Positions 1 to 8,564 of a stretch of 64,000 bases of DNA are shown here, piece after piece. Numbering within the stretch: position 1 is the stretch's first letter; the number at the start of each line of letters is the position of its first letter. This DNA comes from Pseudacidovorax sp. NFM-22 (GTDB taxonomy: Bacteria > Pseudomonadota > Gammaproteobacteria > Burkholderiales > Burkholderiaceae_C): contig NZ_JACBFY010000002.1 in assembly GCF_021401245.1 (NCBI RefSeq), positions 1,054,001 through 1,118,000 on the forward strand, read 5' to 3'. Below the pieces are notes generated by a model. It was not told the DNA's origin. It did no database searches and saw only the letters and a list, made by a program, of their open reading frames with translations. The position numbers were made by a program, and so were the translations under genes.

Positions 1-374
1 AACTGCGTGGCCCGATCCGGCTGGGCCGCGCGGCATCGACCACCTCCGCCGAAACCGACACGGCAGGACATCCCAGCACGCCCGACGGCCGCTACTTCGT
101 CGTGCGCGGCCGGCTGTGGCGCAAGGCCAATCCAGGCCTGCCGCAAGAGGAACGCGACGCCCTGGTGCGGCAACTGATGGACGCCCGCCGCGCCCTGCGC
201 GGCCGCCGCTCCGAAGCCGAACGCCGGGCCGCGCGCGAGCAGGTGGACCAGACCAAGCGCGCCCTGGGTGAGCGCGGGCCCGTGTGGTGGACCGACGGCG
301 CGCCCGACTTCAACCGCCGCATGGCCCGCAACACGCCCTACCGCGACTGGTTCGCCGCGTTGCCGGAAGGTTGA
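1..374 (+). CDS. Conserved hypothetical protein, 5' end cut off
   Basis: The reading frame is open from the left edge to the TGA at 372-374, so the start lies outside the window or is a non-ATG codon near it; the first internal start is a GTG at 102. The visible part is small, soluble, rich in Arg and Ala, and ends in MARNTPYRDWFAAL. From memory, similar short proteins with a GRYxVVRGRLWR block and a WWTDGAPDFN block are widespread in proteobacteria without an assigned function. It converges on the MFS gene and overlaps its 3' end by 37 bases. No function is proposed. Confidence 0.6.
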   Translation, partial: LRGPIRLGRAASTTSAETDTAGHPSTPDGRYFVVRGRLWRKANPGLPQEERDALVRQLMDARRALRGRRSEAERRAAREQVDQTKRALGERGPVWWTDGAPDFNRRMARNTPYRDWFAALPEG

Positions 375-1525
375 GCCGGACGCAGCCCCAGCCACAGCAG
401 CGCCGCGGCGATCAGCGCCAGCGGCAGCAGCGAGCCCAGGTTCAGCAGCGTCCACCCGCGCGTGGTGACCAGCGCACCCGACGCGAAGGAGGTGCCCGCC
501 AGCACGGCGAACTGCAGGAAGTTCATCGCCCCCTGCGCCCGGTTGCGCTCCTGCGGCGTGTGCGACTGCAGCGAGAGCGTGGTGCTGCCGGTGAACAGGA
601 AGTTCCACCCCACGCCCAGCAGGAAGAGCGCGATGGTGAAGTGGTGCAACTCCACGCCCGACAGCGCGATGGCCACGCACAGCATGTTCAGCACCACGCC
701 CGTGCCCATGATCGGCAGCGTGCCGAAGCGCTGGATCAGGTGGCCGGTGAAGAAGCCGGGCGCGAACATGCCGATCACATGCCACTCCAGCACGAAGGCC
801 GCGTCCGAGAAGGGCAGGCCGCACTGCTGCATGGCCAGCGGCGTGGCCGCCATCAGCAGGTTCATCACGCCATAGGCCAGCGCGCCGCCCATCGCCGCAA
901 CCAGGAAGGTGGGCTGGCGCAGCAACTGCGCCACGCTGCGGCCGGCCGAGGCCGACGAAGCGGCCAGCGGCGGCGGAAAGCGCATCAGGGCCAGCAGGCC
1001 CATGGCCAGCAGCGCGACGACGGCCAGCGCCAGGTAGGCGCCGACGAAGGGCGCGGCCGTCAGGTCGCGCGTGCGGGCAGCCAGGTTGGGCCCGACGATG
1101 GCGCCGATCAGACCGCCCGCCATCACGTACGACACCGCCTTGCTGCGCATGGCCGGCGCGCACAGCTCGGCCGAGGCGAAGCGGTAGAGCTGGCCATTGG
1201 CCGAGTAGTAGCCGGCCAGCAGCGTGGCGGTGCACAGCAGCCAGAACTGCCGCGTCCAGGCCGCGAAGGCACACAGCAGGGCCGAGCCCAGCGCCACCGC
1301 CAATCCCAGCGCAAAGCCGGCCTTGCGCCCGAAGCGCCCCTGCACCCAGGCCACCGGCGCGGTGAACAGCGCGCCGCCCACCACATAGCCCATCACCGGC
1401 AGCGTCGCCATCCAGCCGTAGGGCGCCAGCGCCAGCCCCACCAGGCCGTTGATGGCGATGAAGGTCACGTTGTTGGTGAGGAACAGCCCCTGCAGGGCCG
1501 TCAGCAGCCAGAGGTTGCGGTTCAT
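338..1525 (-). CDS. MFS transporter
   Basis: A protein of 395 residues made almost entirely of hydrophobic segments, about twelve by eye, as expected for the major facilitator superfamily. A basic loop between the early helices (VQGRFGRKAGFALG) matches the family's conserved loop 2-3 motif. It should be an inner-membrane secondary transporter; the substrate is unknown. The open frame extends upstream to 1897, but the ATG at 1525 is preferred because it overlaps the stop of the PanE-like gene (bases 1522-1525 read ATGA on this strand), which indicates translational coupling. The pairing suggests movement of a small acid or alcohol handled by that reductase. Confidence 0.85.
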   Translation of the reverse strand: MNRNLWLLTALQGLFLTNNVTFIAINGLVGLALAPYGWMATLPVMGYVVGGALFTAPVAWVQGRFGRKAGFALGLAVALGSALLCAFAAWTRQFWLLCTATLLAGYYSANGQLYRFASAELCAPAMRSKAVSYVMAGGLIGAIVGPNLAARTRDLTAAPFVGAYLALAVVALLAMGLLALMRFPPPLAASSASAGRSVAQLLRQPTFLVAAMGGALAYGVMNLLMAATPLAMQQCGLPFSDAAFVLEWHVIGMFAPGFFTGHLIQRFGTLPIMGTGVVLNMLCVAIALSGVELHHFTIALFLLGVGWNFLFTGSTTLSLQSHTPQERNRAQGAMNFLQFAVLAGTSFASGALVTTRGWTLLNLGSLLPLALIAAALLWLGLRPAQPSGNAANQSR

Positions 1526-2424
1526 CGTGCCGCCGGTTCTGCTTCGAGCAGCTTCACCAGGCTGTGCAGCAGGCGGTTCAGCGGCACCGGCACGCCCAGC
1601 GCATCGCCGCGGCGCACCACGTAGCCGTTGATGTGGTCGATCTCGGTGGGCTTGCCGCGCATCAGGTCCTGCGCGGTGGAGGAGAACTGCGCCGGCATGG
1701 TGGCCGCGATGGCGTCCACCGCCGCATACGGATCGCCCGGCACTTGAACGCCATCGGCGCGGGCCACCGCCAGGCATTCGTCGGCGATGGCACGCAGCGT
1801 CGGCAGCATGCCCGGCGCCGGGTAGAGCACGCCGTAGGGCTGGCGTGCGATGGCCGACAGCGCGTTGTAGGCGGCGTTGAGGATCAGCTTGGCCCACAGC
1901 GCGCCGATGGCCTGCGCCGACACCTCGGTGGGCACGCCGGCGGCCTCCAGCAGGGCCGCGACATCGGCGCTGCGCGCCGATGGGCCGATCACCAGCTCGC
2001 CCCGGCCGTGGTGGCGCAGGTGGCCGGGGCCTTCCATCTCGGTGGCGACATAGACCACGGCCGGCACCACCGTCTGCTGCGGCAGCACGGCCTGCAGGCG
2101 CTCGGCGTTGTCCACGCCGTTCTGCAGGCTCAAAACCAGCGCACCGGGCGGCAGATGCGCGCGCATCTGTTCGCCCGCGGCCTCGGTGTCGGGCGACTTG
2201 ACGCAGAACAGCACCAGGTCGGCGCCAGCGACGGCCTCGGGCCCGGTCGCGGCTTGCAGCGGCACCTGCTCGTCGAAGCGCGTGGTCTGCATGCGCAGGC
2301 CCCTGGCGCGCACCGCCTCCACATGAGCCTGGCGGCCGATCAGCACCACCGAATGGCCCGCGCGGGCCAGCATGCCCCCGTAGTAGCAGCCGACCGCGCC
2401 GGCGCCCATGACTGCGACCTTCAT
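1522..2424 (-). CDS. 2-dehydropantoate 2-reductase family protein (PanE/ApbA-like)
   Basis: A protein of 300 residues with the family's N-terminal Rossmann motif GAGAVG (about residues 7-12) for NADPH. The catalytic Lys (K179 in WAKLILN) and the C-terminal Glu of the TEIDHINGYVV block (E261) are present. The family reduces 2-oxo acids such as ketopantoate, and many catabolic paralogues exist in Burkholderiales. The MFS neighbour and distance from pantothenate genes make a catabolic or generic 2-oxoacid reductase role as likely as coenzyme A synthesis, so no symbol is given. Its stop overlaps the MFS start by four bases. Confidence 0.85.
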   Translation of the reverse strand: MKVAVMGAGAVGCYYGGMLARAGHSVVLIGRQAHVEAVRARGLRMQTTRFDEQVPLQAATGPEAVAGADLVLFCVKSPDTEAAGEQMRAHLPPGALVLSLQNGVDNAERLQAVLPQQTVVPAVVYVATEMEGPGHLRHHGRGELVIGPSARSADVAALLEAAGVPTEVSAQAIGALWAKLILNAAYNALSAIARQPYGVLYPAPGMLPTLRAIADECLAVARADGVQVPGDPYAAVDAIAATMPAQFSSTAQDLMRGKPTEIDHINGYVVRRGDALGVPVPLNRLLHSLVKLLEAEPAAR

Positions 2425-2443
2425 CCTTCGCTCCTTCGCATCC

Positions 2444-3382
2444 TCAGAAAACGGACAGCCCGGTGCGGGCCACGAACAGTTCGAGGGCCTTCATGCCCAG
2501 GTGCGAGTTGCCCGTGGCATCGAGCGCGGGCGACCATACGCACAGCGTCAGCCGGTCGGGCACCACGGCCACGATGCCGCCGCCCACGCCACTCTTGCAG
2601 GGCAGGCCGATGCGGAAGGCGAACTCGCCCGCCGCGTCGTAGGTGCCGCAGGTGAGCATCAGCGCATTGATGCGACGCGCCTGCCGCTCGGTCACCACCT
2701 GCTCGTCGGCATTGGCAGGATGGGCGCCGTCGCGGGCCAGGTAGCTGGCGGCGCGGGCCAACTGGCGGCAACTCAGGGCCAGCGCGCACTGGTGGAAGTA
2801 CAGGTCCAGCACCTCGGCCACCGGATGGTCCAGCTTGCCGAAGCTCTTCATGAAATGGGCCAGGGCCAGGTTGCGGTGGCCAGTGGCCGCCTCGGAGGCG
2901 GCGACCTCCTCGTCGAAGACGACCGGCTCGCCCGCCAGGTGGCTCAGGAAGCCGCGCAGCGTGCCCCGCGCATCGGCGCCGTACAGCTCGACGATGCGGT
3001 CAGCCACGGCGATGGCGCCGGCATTGATGAAAGGGTTGCGCGGCTTGCCCTGCTCGCTCTCCAGCTGCACCAGCGAGTTGAAGGGATTGCCCGAGGGCTC
3101 CCGGCCGATGCGCGCCCACAGCTCGGCCTCGGGCATGTGCCGCATGGCCAGCGTGAGCGAGAAGAGCTTGGAGATGCTCTGAATCGAGAAGGGCACATCG
3201 CCATCGCCTGCCACGGCCTCGTGGCCGTCGCAGGTGCGCAGCGCGATGCCGAAGCGGCGGGCGTCCACGCGGGCCAGAGCGGGGATGTAGCTGGCGACCT
3301 TGCCCTCGCGCCCGGCCTCGGGCTGCAGGGTGTGGACGATGTCGTCGAGGACGGCCTGGAAGTCGACGGAGGTGGTCATCAA
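2444..3382 (-). CDS. glsA: Glutaminase
   Basis: A protein of 312 residues, the normal length for serine-dependent bacterial glutaminases (glutamine to glutamate plus ammonia, cytoplasmic). The S-x-x-K catalytic pair is visible as S69 and K72 in FSIQSISK, and the NPFINAGAIA and GLPCKSGVGGG blocks are typical of the family. Two adjacent Met codons occur at the start; the upstream one is used. The gene lies 79 bases behind the EamA permease on the same strand, with an AT-rich palindrome between them that may control it. The PanE/MFS pair is on the opposite flank. Confidence 0.93.
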   Translation of the reverse strand: MMTTSVDFQAVLDDIVHTLQPEAGREGKVASYIPALARVDARRFGIALRTCDGHEAVAGDGDVPFSIQSISKLFSLTLAMRHMPEAELWARIGREPSGNPFNSLVQLESEQGKPRNPFINAGAIAVADRIVELYGADARGTLRGFLSHLAGEPVVFDEEVAASEAATGHRNLALAHFMKSFGKLDHPVAEVLDLYFHQCALALSCRQLARAASYLARDGAHPANADEQVVTERQARRINALMLTCGTYDAAGEFAFRIGLPCKSGVGGGIVAVVPDRLTLCVWSPALDATGNSHLGMKALELFVARTGLSVF

Positions 3383-3423
3383 TATGAAGCTGGGGGTTGT
3401 GGTGGCGCGGTCGTCAGCTCCTG

Positions 3424-3450
3424 CAAATCGAAGAAATTTTCTTCAATTTG
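3424..3450. promoter_or_regulatory. AT-rich palindrome upstream of glsA, candidate operator
   Basis: Two 13-base arms around a single central base match at 12 of 13 positions; the core reads GAAGAAA-T-TTTCTTC. It is strikingly AT-rich for this genome and lies 42 bases upstream of the glsA ATG, inside the short gap behind the EamA gene. The size and AT core resemble sites of Lrp/AsnC-type regulators, but the match to the Lrp consensus is partial and no such regulator gene is in the window. Confidence 0.5.
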
Positions 3451-3461
3451 CACGGCCGGGC

Positions 3462-4352
3462 TCAGCCCCGTCGGTTGAGCAGCACCAGCCCCACCGACAC
3501 GCCCGCCAGTGCGGCCACCAGCTGCGCCGTCAGCGGCTCGCGCAGCAGCAGCACACCGAACAGCAGCGCGAACAGCGGCGTGAGGAAGGTGAAGGGCGAG
3601 ATGCGGGTGGCCGGGTAGTGCCGCAGCAGCCACATCCAGGCCAGGTAGCTGGCGAAGGCGCCGATGAAGGTCTGGGCCGCGATGGAGGTCCAGGCATAGG
3701 CCGAATAGCCCAGGCCCCAGGTCTCGCCGCGCACCAGCGAGGCCACAGGCACCACCACGGCGGTGACGGCCAGTTGGTAGAACAGCGTCTTCTCGGCACT
3801 GGCCGTGGCCAGCCGGCTGCTGCGGATCACCAGCGTGGTCAGGCCCCACAGCAGGCCGGCCAGCAGGGCCAGCGCGTCGCCCCGCAACTGCCCGGGCTGG
3901 GCATGGCCCAGGCTTTCGCTGAAGGCCACCACCACGGCCGCGAAGGCCAGGGCCAGGCCGATCCACTGCACGCCCCGCAGCCGTTCGGCCGGCACCAGCC
4001 GCGGCAGCAGCAGGGCCACGAAGAAGGGCGAGGTGTAGAGGAAGACGGTGAGCCGCGAGGCGGTGGTCAGCTGCAGGCCCAGATAGATGCAGATGAACTC
4101 GCCGGAAAACAGCAGCCCTGCCAGCAGCCCGGCCGCCAGCGTCCCGTCGCGCCGGAACAGCGCCACGCCGCGCACCGCGCACCACAGCAGCAGCAGCACG
4201 GTGGCCCCCACCATGCGCAGCGTGGCCTGCCACATGGGCGGTACTTCGGCCACGGTGGTCTTGATGAGGATCTGCTGCAGGCCCCAGAACGCACAGCAGG
4301 CGACGAGGATCAGGAGGGCACGGGTGTCGAGGTGGTCTTTGCGATCGGTCAT
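3462..4352 (-). CDS. EamA/DMT-family transporter
   Basis: A protein of 296 residues with about ten hydrophobic segments arranged as two EamA repeats. The hallmark FWGLQQILIK start and a glycine-rich end of the second repeat (LRHYPATRISPFTFLTPLFA...LREPLT) are visible. Members are inner-membrane exporters of metabolites or amino acids. It is transcribed toward glsA with a 79-base gap, so the two may share a transcript, or glsA may use its own promoter at the palindrome in the gap. The substrate is unknown; linkage to glutaminase hints at amino acid homeostasis. Confidence 0.85.
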   Translation of the reverse strand: MTDRKDHLDTRALLILVACCAFWGLQQILIKTTVAEVPPMWQATLRMVGATVLLLLWCAVRGVALFRRDGTLAAGLLAGLLFSGEFICIYLGLQLTTASRLTVFLYTSPFFVALLLPRLVPAERLRGVQWIGLALAFAAVVVAFSESLGHAQPGQLRGDALALLAGLLWGLTTLVIRSSRLATASAEKTLFYQLAVTAVVVPVASLVRGETWGLGYSAYAWTSIAAQTFIGAFASYLAWMWLLRHYPATRISPFTFLTPLFALLFGVLLLREPLTAQLVAALAGVSVGLVLLNRRG

Positions 4353-4413
4353 GCAGCGGGCGGTGTTGTCTCGGCGGTCTTCTGGGGTCAGCCGCCGATC
4401 CTAGCCCGCGGGG

Positions 4414-5829
4414 CTAAATGCTGCTGGGCGCGTGCAGGGCCTGCGCGCGGTGCGCGTCCGACGTGGCATGCACCCGCTGGATGGGCGCGCGCGCCACGTC
4501 GCGCCGGGCGATGGCGGCCACCTCGCGCATCAGCGCCCGGGCGTCCCAGTCCACCGGCCAGCCCTGCCACAGCCGCAGCGCGCCCTGCACGAAGACGGCG
4601 TCGATCTGGTCGCGGTTGGCAAAGCGCACCAGCTCCCAGCCCAGGTCCCAGCTGGGCACGAACTCGGGCACGTCCACGTCCAGCAGCAGGAAGTCGGCCG
4701 CATGGCCGGCCTCGATGCGGCCGGTGATGTGGCCCAGGCCCGCGGCGCGCGCGCCTTCGTGCGCGGCATGGTCCAGCCAGGTCCAGCCACCGCCGCAGGA
4801 GGAGTCGCCCTTGGCGATGCCCTGCGTCAGGCGCTGCGCCATCTCTGCCGCGTCCATCAGCCGCAGCGCATCGGCGCGGGTGCCGTCCGTGCCCAGGCCG
4901 AAGGGCACGCCCAGCATCTGCAGGAGGCCGGCGTCGAGCACGGCATTGCCCTTCCAGGCGCTGGCCACGGGGTTGTAGGCCACGGCGGCGCCGCTGTCCC
5001 GCAACAGGCCCAGCTCGCGCGGCGTGAGCAGCGTGGCGTGGGCGAGCAGCCCGCTCTCGTTGAGGGCGCCCACGGCATGCAGCAGTTCCAGCGGACGCAG
5101 GCCGCGCGCCACCAGCGAGCGCTCGACGGCGGCCAGGTGCTCGTTCACATGGGTCTGGAAGCGCGCGCCGGCCTCGCGGGTGAGCGCCGCGACGTCGTGC
5201 AGCATGCGGTCGGTGGCGGCCTCGGGGATGGAGATGGCCAATGACGGATGCACCAGCGGGTCGTGCTCGTGCGCCGCCAGGAAGCCCGCCGCGCGGTCGA
5301 GGATGCGGCGCGCGCCAGCCTCGCCCTCGGTGTTGTCGGCGTCGTTGCAGATCAGGCCCAGCACGCAGCGGATGCCCACCTCGCGCGCAGCCCGCGCCAC
5401 GCCGCCCAGGCCCTCTTCGGAACGCGTGCCGGCATCGACCACGGTGGTGAAGCCGCCGCGCAGCGACTCCAGCGCGGCCAGCTTGGTCGACAGGTAGGCG
5501 GCGTGCTCGTCCAGCACGCCTTCCATCGGCACCCAGATGCGGCGGAAGATCTCCGAGGGCTCGCCGAAGGCCAGCGACTTGCCGAAGGCCTGCGTGAGGT
5601 GGGTGTGGGTGTCGATGAGGCCCGGCATCAGCAGATGGCCGGGCATGTCCTGCACCGGCAGGCCGGGATGCGCGGCGCGCACCTCGTCGACGGGGCCAAC
5701 CTGCGTGAAGCGGCCGTGTTGCACGGCCACGGCCAGGCCCTGCTTCATGCCGTCCGGCTGCAGCAGCTGGCCGGGGGCGATCAGGAGGGGCGCGTCGCCG
5801 GCGGCTTGGAGGGATTCGGGAGAGAGCAT
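4414..5829 (-). CDS. Amidohydrolase (chlorohydrolase/heterocycle deaminase type)
   Basis: A protein of 471 residues of the metal-dependent amidohydrolase superfamily, in the subgroup with cytosine, guanine, SAH and s-triazine hydrolases. The metal ligands are visible in order: HxH in DTHTHL, His in QTHVNEH, His in AHATLLTPREL and Asp in GLGTDGTRAD. It should hydrolyse an amino or chloro group from a heterocyclic compound in the cytoplasm. It is the last gene of a Bug/TauE/amidohydrolase operon divergent from a GntR regulator, so its substrate is probably what the Bug protein binds. The substrate cannot be named from sequence. Confidence 0.85.
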   Translation of the reverse strand: MLSPESLQAAGDAPLLIAPGQLLQPDGMKQGLAVAVQHGRFTQVGPVDEVRAAHPGLPVQDMPGHLLMPGLIDTHTHLTQAFGKSLAFGEPSEIFRRIWVPMEGVLDEHAAYLSTKLAALESLRGGFTTVVDAGTRSEEGLGGVARAAREVGIRCVLGLICNDADNTEGEAGARRILDRAAGFLAAHEHDPLVHPSLAISIPEAATDRMLHDVAALTREAGARFQTHVNEHLAAVERSLVARGLRPLELLHAVGALNESGLLAHATLLTPRELGLLRDSGAAVAYNPVASAWKGNAVLDAGLLQMLGVPFGLGTDGTRADALRLMDAAEMAQRLTQGIAKGDSSCGGGWTWLDHAAHEGARAAGLGHITGRIEAGHAADFLLLDVDVPEFVPSWDLGWELVRFANRDQIDAVFVQGALRLWQGWPVDWDARALMREVAAIARRDVARAPIQRVHATSDAHRAQALHAPSSI

Positions 5830-5857
5830 GGAACGGCAAGGCCTGCGACGGCCGCTT

Positions 5858-6607
5858 TCACTTCAGGATCAACACGGCAAACCAGCCGCCGGTGGCGAGC
5901 AGCAGCACGGCCACGGCCCGCTGCAGTTGTGCGACCGGCAGGCGCCGCGCCGCGCGCTGGCCGGCCAGGCTGCCGATCATCAGCAGCAGGCCGCACATCA
6001 ACGCCAGGCGCCAGTCGAGCCGGCCGGCCAGCGCATGCACGGTGCTGGCCGAGATGGCCACGGGCAGTTGCACCGCTTGCGCCGCCGCCACCGCGAAGAC
6101 CAGCGGCTGGCGCAGCAGCATCAAAAGCGGCAGCAGCAGCACCGGGCCGCCGGTACCGGTCAATGCGGAGCCGAGGCCCACGACGGCGCCCAGAGCGGTC
6201 AGCGGCGCGGCACCGAGCATGGGCGCCGACGCCGCACTGGCCCCGGCCGAAGGCCGCAGCCCGCGCCAGCCTGCCAGCAGCACCAGTGCCGTCACGCCGG
6301 CGAGCAGCACCTGCACCGGCAGCCAGCGCACCACCAGCGCGCCGACCACGGCCCCGCCCAGCGCACCCGCCAGCAAGGGCAAGCAACGCCGTGCCAGTTC
6401 GGGCCGCTGCCGCAGCGGCCCCAGTGCCACCAGCGCCGGCAGAAAGAAGGCCAGCGACGAGGCCGCGATGGCCTGCGGCGCCACGATGCCGCCCAGCGTG
6501 GTCAGCAGCGGCACCACCAGCACGCCACCGATGCCCGTTGCGCCGATCAACGCGCCGGCCACCAGCAGCAGCGGCGCGACGATCCAGGCGTGGGCGATCA
6601 GCGGCAT
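5858..6607 (-). CDS. TauE/SafE-family membrane transporter
   Basis: A protein of 249 residues with about eight hydrophobic segments and the two glycine-rich repeats of the TauE/SafE family (GATGIGGVLVVPLL near the N-terminus, GSALTGTGGPVLLLPLL in the second half). The family exports or imports sulfite, sulfoacetate and other small organic anions. It sits between the Bug protein (13-base gap) and the amidohydrolase (28-base gap), so it is probably cotranscribed and may move the substrate or product of that pathway. Confidence 0.87.
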   Translation of the reverse strand: MPLIAHAWIVAPLLLVAGALIGATGIGGVLVVPLLTTLGGIVAPQAIAASSLAFFLPALVALGPLRQRPELARRCLPLLAGALGGAVVGALVVRWLPVQVLLAGVTALVLLAGWRGLRPSAGASAASAPMLGAAPLTALGAVVGLGSALTGTGGPVLLLPLLMLLRQPLVFAVAAAQAVQLPVAISASTVHALAGRLDWRLALMCGLLLMIGSLAGQRAARRLPVAQLQRAVAVLLLATGGWFAVLILK

Positions 6608-6620
6608 GCGGTGCTTCTGT

Positions 6621-7640
6621 TCATTCAGCCTTGATGCCGGCCTTGGTGACCACGTCCTGAATGGTCTGGCGCTCCTTCTTCAGGTAGTCGCCGAAGGCCG
6701 GGCCGGTGGTCACGACGGGGCGCACGGCGATCTCGCCCAGGCGGCGCACCACCTCGGGGTCCTTCATCGTGGTCTGGATGGCCTCGGCCAGCTTCGCGGC
6801 GACCGGCGCCGGCACGTTGGCGGGCGCCAGGATGCCCAGCCATGAGTCGAGCTCGAAGCCCTTGAGCGCCGGCGTCTCGGCCAGGGCCGGCACCTGCGGC
6901 GCGATGGGCGCGCGGGCGGCGGAGGTGACGCCCAGGCCCTTGACCTTGCCGTCCTTGATGAAGGGCAGCGCCAGCGACAGCGGCAGCACCGCCAGGTCCA
7001 GCTGGCCGCCGGCCACGTCGGTCAGCACCTGCGGGCCCGACTTGTAGGGCACATGCACGATGTCGATGCCGGCGCGCTGCTTGATGAGCTCGGCCGTCAC
7101 GTGCAGCGAAGTGCCCACGCCGTCGGTGCCGAAGTTCAGCTGCGCCGGATGAGCCTTGGCATAGGCGATCAGCTCGGCCGTGTTCTGTGCCGGCAGCTGC
7201 GGCTTGCCCACCAGCACGAAGGGCGAGAAGCCGACGGTGGCGATGGGCGCGAAGTCCTTGAAGGTGTCGTAGCGCACGGCCGAGGGCGCCACCAGCGGCG
7301 CCACGTTGAGCGGGCTGGCCACGGCGAACAGCAGGGTATAGCCGTCGGCCGGCGCGCGGGCGGCCTTCTGCGTGCCGATGGTGCCGGCGGCGCCGGCCAC
7401 GTTGTCGATCACCACGGGCTGGCCGAGCACCTCGCCCAGCTTGGCGTTGATGAGGCGGGCCGTCGCATCGACGCCGCCGCCGGCCGCGAACGGTACGATC
7501 AGCGTGACCGGTTTGGCCGGCCAGGCCTGGGCCTGTGCGGCGCCGGGCAATGCGGCCAGGGCCATGCCCGCCGCCAGGGCGGCAGCCAGGGTGCGGCGGG
7601 TGAAGCTCAGGGAATGGGCGGTGCGGGCAGGACGGGCCAT
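6621..7640 (-). CDS. Tripartite tricarboxylate transporter substrate-binding protein (Bug/TctC family)
   Basis: A protein of 339 residues with an N-terminal signal peptide that carries twin arginines (SFTRRTLAAAL) and ends near AQA-QA, followed by the Bug signature WPAKPVTLIVPFAAGGGVD. Bug proteins are periplasmic binding proteins, hugely expanded in Burkholderiales and often without TctA/TctB partners, as here. It is the first gene of the operon with TauE and the amidohydrolase. It diverges from the GntR regulator across a 98-base gap that carries a candidate operator. Confidence 0.92.
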   Translation of the reverse strand: MARPARTAHSLSFTRRTLAAALAAGMALAALPGAAQAQAWPAKPVTLIVPFAAGGGVDATARLINAKLGEVLGQPVVIDNVAGAAGTIGTQKAARAPADGYTLLFAVASPLNVAPLVAPSAVRYDTFKDFAPIATVGFSPFVLVGKPQLPAQNTAELIAYAKAHPAQLNFGTDGVGTSLHVTAELIKQRAGIDIVHVPYKSGPQVLTDVAGGQLDLAVLPLSLALPFIKDGKVKGLGVTSAARAPIAPQVPALAETPALKGFELDSWLGILAPANVPAPVAAKLAEAIQTTMKDPEVVRRLGEIAVRPVVTTGPAFGDYLKKERQTIQDVVTKAGIKAE

Positions 7641-7704
7641 GGTCGTTCCTCGTTCGGTGGCGTTGAAGGATGGAAGAGCACCTTGACGGTGCGAGAATCT
7701 ACTC

Positions 7705-7725
7705 GTTATGACAAGTTATAACAAG
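7705..7725. promoter_or_regulatory. Candidate GntR operator
   Basis: In the 98-base divergent gap there is a tandem decamer TTATGACAAG-TTATAACAAG (7706-7725), overlapping an inverted GTTAT...ATAAC pair (7705-7709 and 7718-7722). GntR-type repressors usually bind such short dyads between their own gene and the controlled operon. The site would regulate both the Bug operon and the regulator. Confidence 0.5.
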
Positions 7726-7738
7726 CGATGCAAGCGGC

Positions 7739-8485
7739 ATGCCAGCCATGCGGAAGGGCCGCGCCTTGGCTGAGATTCCCCAGTCGCTGCACGCCCGCCT
7801 GCGCGATGAGTTGCGTGCCTCCATCCTCGACGCCCGACTGAAACCGGGCGACAAGCTGCCCTCCGAATCCGAGCTGCAGGCGGCCCATGGCGTCAGCCGC
7901 ATCACCGTGCGCCAGGCGCTCGGCGCGCTGCAGGCCGAGGGCCTGATCGTCAAGCTGCACGGAAAGGGTGCATTCGTCTCGCACCCGAAAGCGGCGCAGA
8001 GCCTCAATCGCCTGCAGGGCCTGAACGAGGCGCTGGCCGCCGAGGCGCGCGCGGTCAGCAACAAGCGCCTGGCCTGGCGCGAGGTGCGGGCGCCGGCCGC
8101 CGTGGCGCAGAAGCTGGGCCTGCCGGGCAACACCACCGTCTACCACCTGCAGACCGTGCGCTACCTGGCGCGCGAGCCGCTGTCGGTCAACAACTCCTGG
8201 CTGCTGGCCACGCTGGGCGAGCGCCTGTCGCGGGTGGACTTCTCCCAGCGCGACCTGATCGACGTGTTCGAGCACGAGGGCGGCGTCGCCGTCGGGCGCG
8301 CCGACCTGGAGATCGGCGCTGGCACCGCCCGCGCGGCGGATGCCCGCCTGCTCAAGCTCGAAACCGGCGCGCCCGTGCTGGAGGTGGAACGCGTCGTGCA
8401 TGACCAGACCGGCACGCCGGTGCATGTGGAAAGCGCCGTCTACCGCGCCGACACCTTCCGCTACCGGCTGAGCCTGCAACGCTAG
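7739..8485 (+). CDS. GntR-family transcriptional regulator (HutC/UTRA subfamily)
   Basis: A protein of 248 residues. The N-terminal winged helix carries the GntR signature (KLPSESELQAAHGVSRITVRQALGAL, about residues 40-66), followed by a C-terminal UTRA effector domain of about 150 residues. It probably represses the divergent Bug/TauE/amidohydrolase operon until a small ligand binds. Starts at 7739 and 7748 are both possible; the longer is given. The oxygenase gene follows 79 bases downstream on the same strand and could be cotranscribed. Confidence 0.88.
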   Translation: MPAMRKGRALAEIPQSLHARLRDELRASILDARLKPGDKLPSESELQAAHGVSRITVRQALGALQAEGLIVKLHGKGAFVSHPKAAQSLNRLQGLNEALAAEARAVSNKRLAWREVRAPAAVAQKLGLPGNTTVYHLQTVRYLAREPLSVNNSWLLATLGERLSRVDFSQRDLIDVFEHEGGVAVGRADLEIGAGTARAADARLLKLETGAPVLEVERVVHDQTGTPVHVESAVYRADTFRYRLSLQR

Positions 8486-8564
8486 ACGGGCCCGCCAACC
8501 TGCCTGCGTGGCCCCCCGCGTCACGATTGCCTGCCGACCTTCCTCAACGCCTTTGCCCGTCGCC

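Noticed and set aside
284-1624. A 446-codon open frame opposite the MFS gene
   Set aside because: It is Gln/Arg-rich without any domain, the typical antisense shadow of a GC-rich membrane protein gene; the opposite strand encodes a clear MFS protein.
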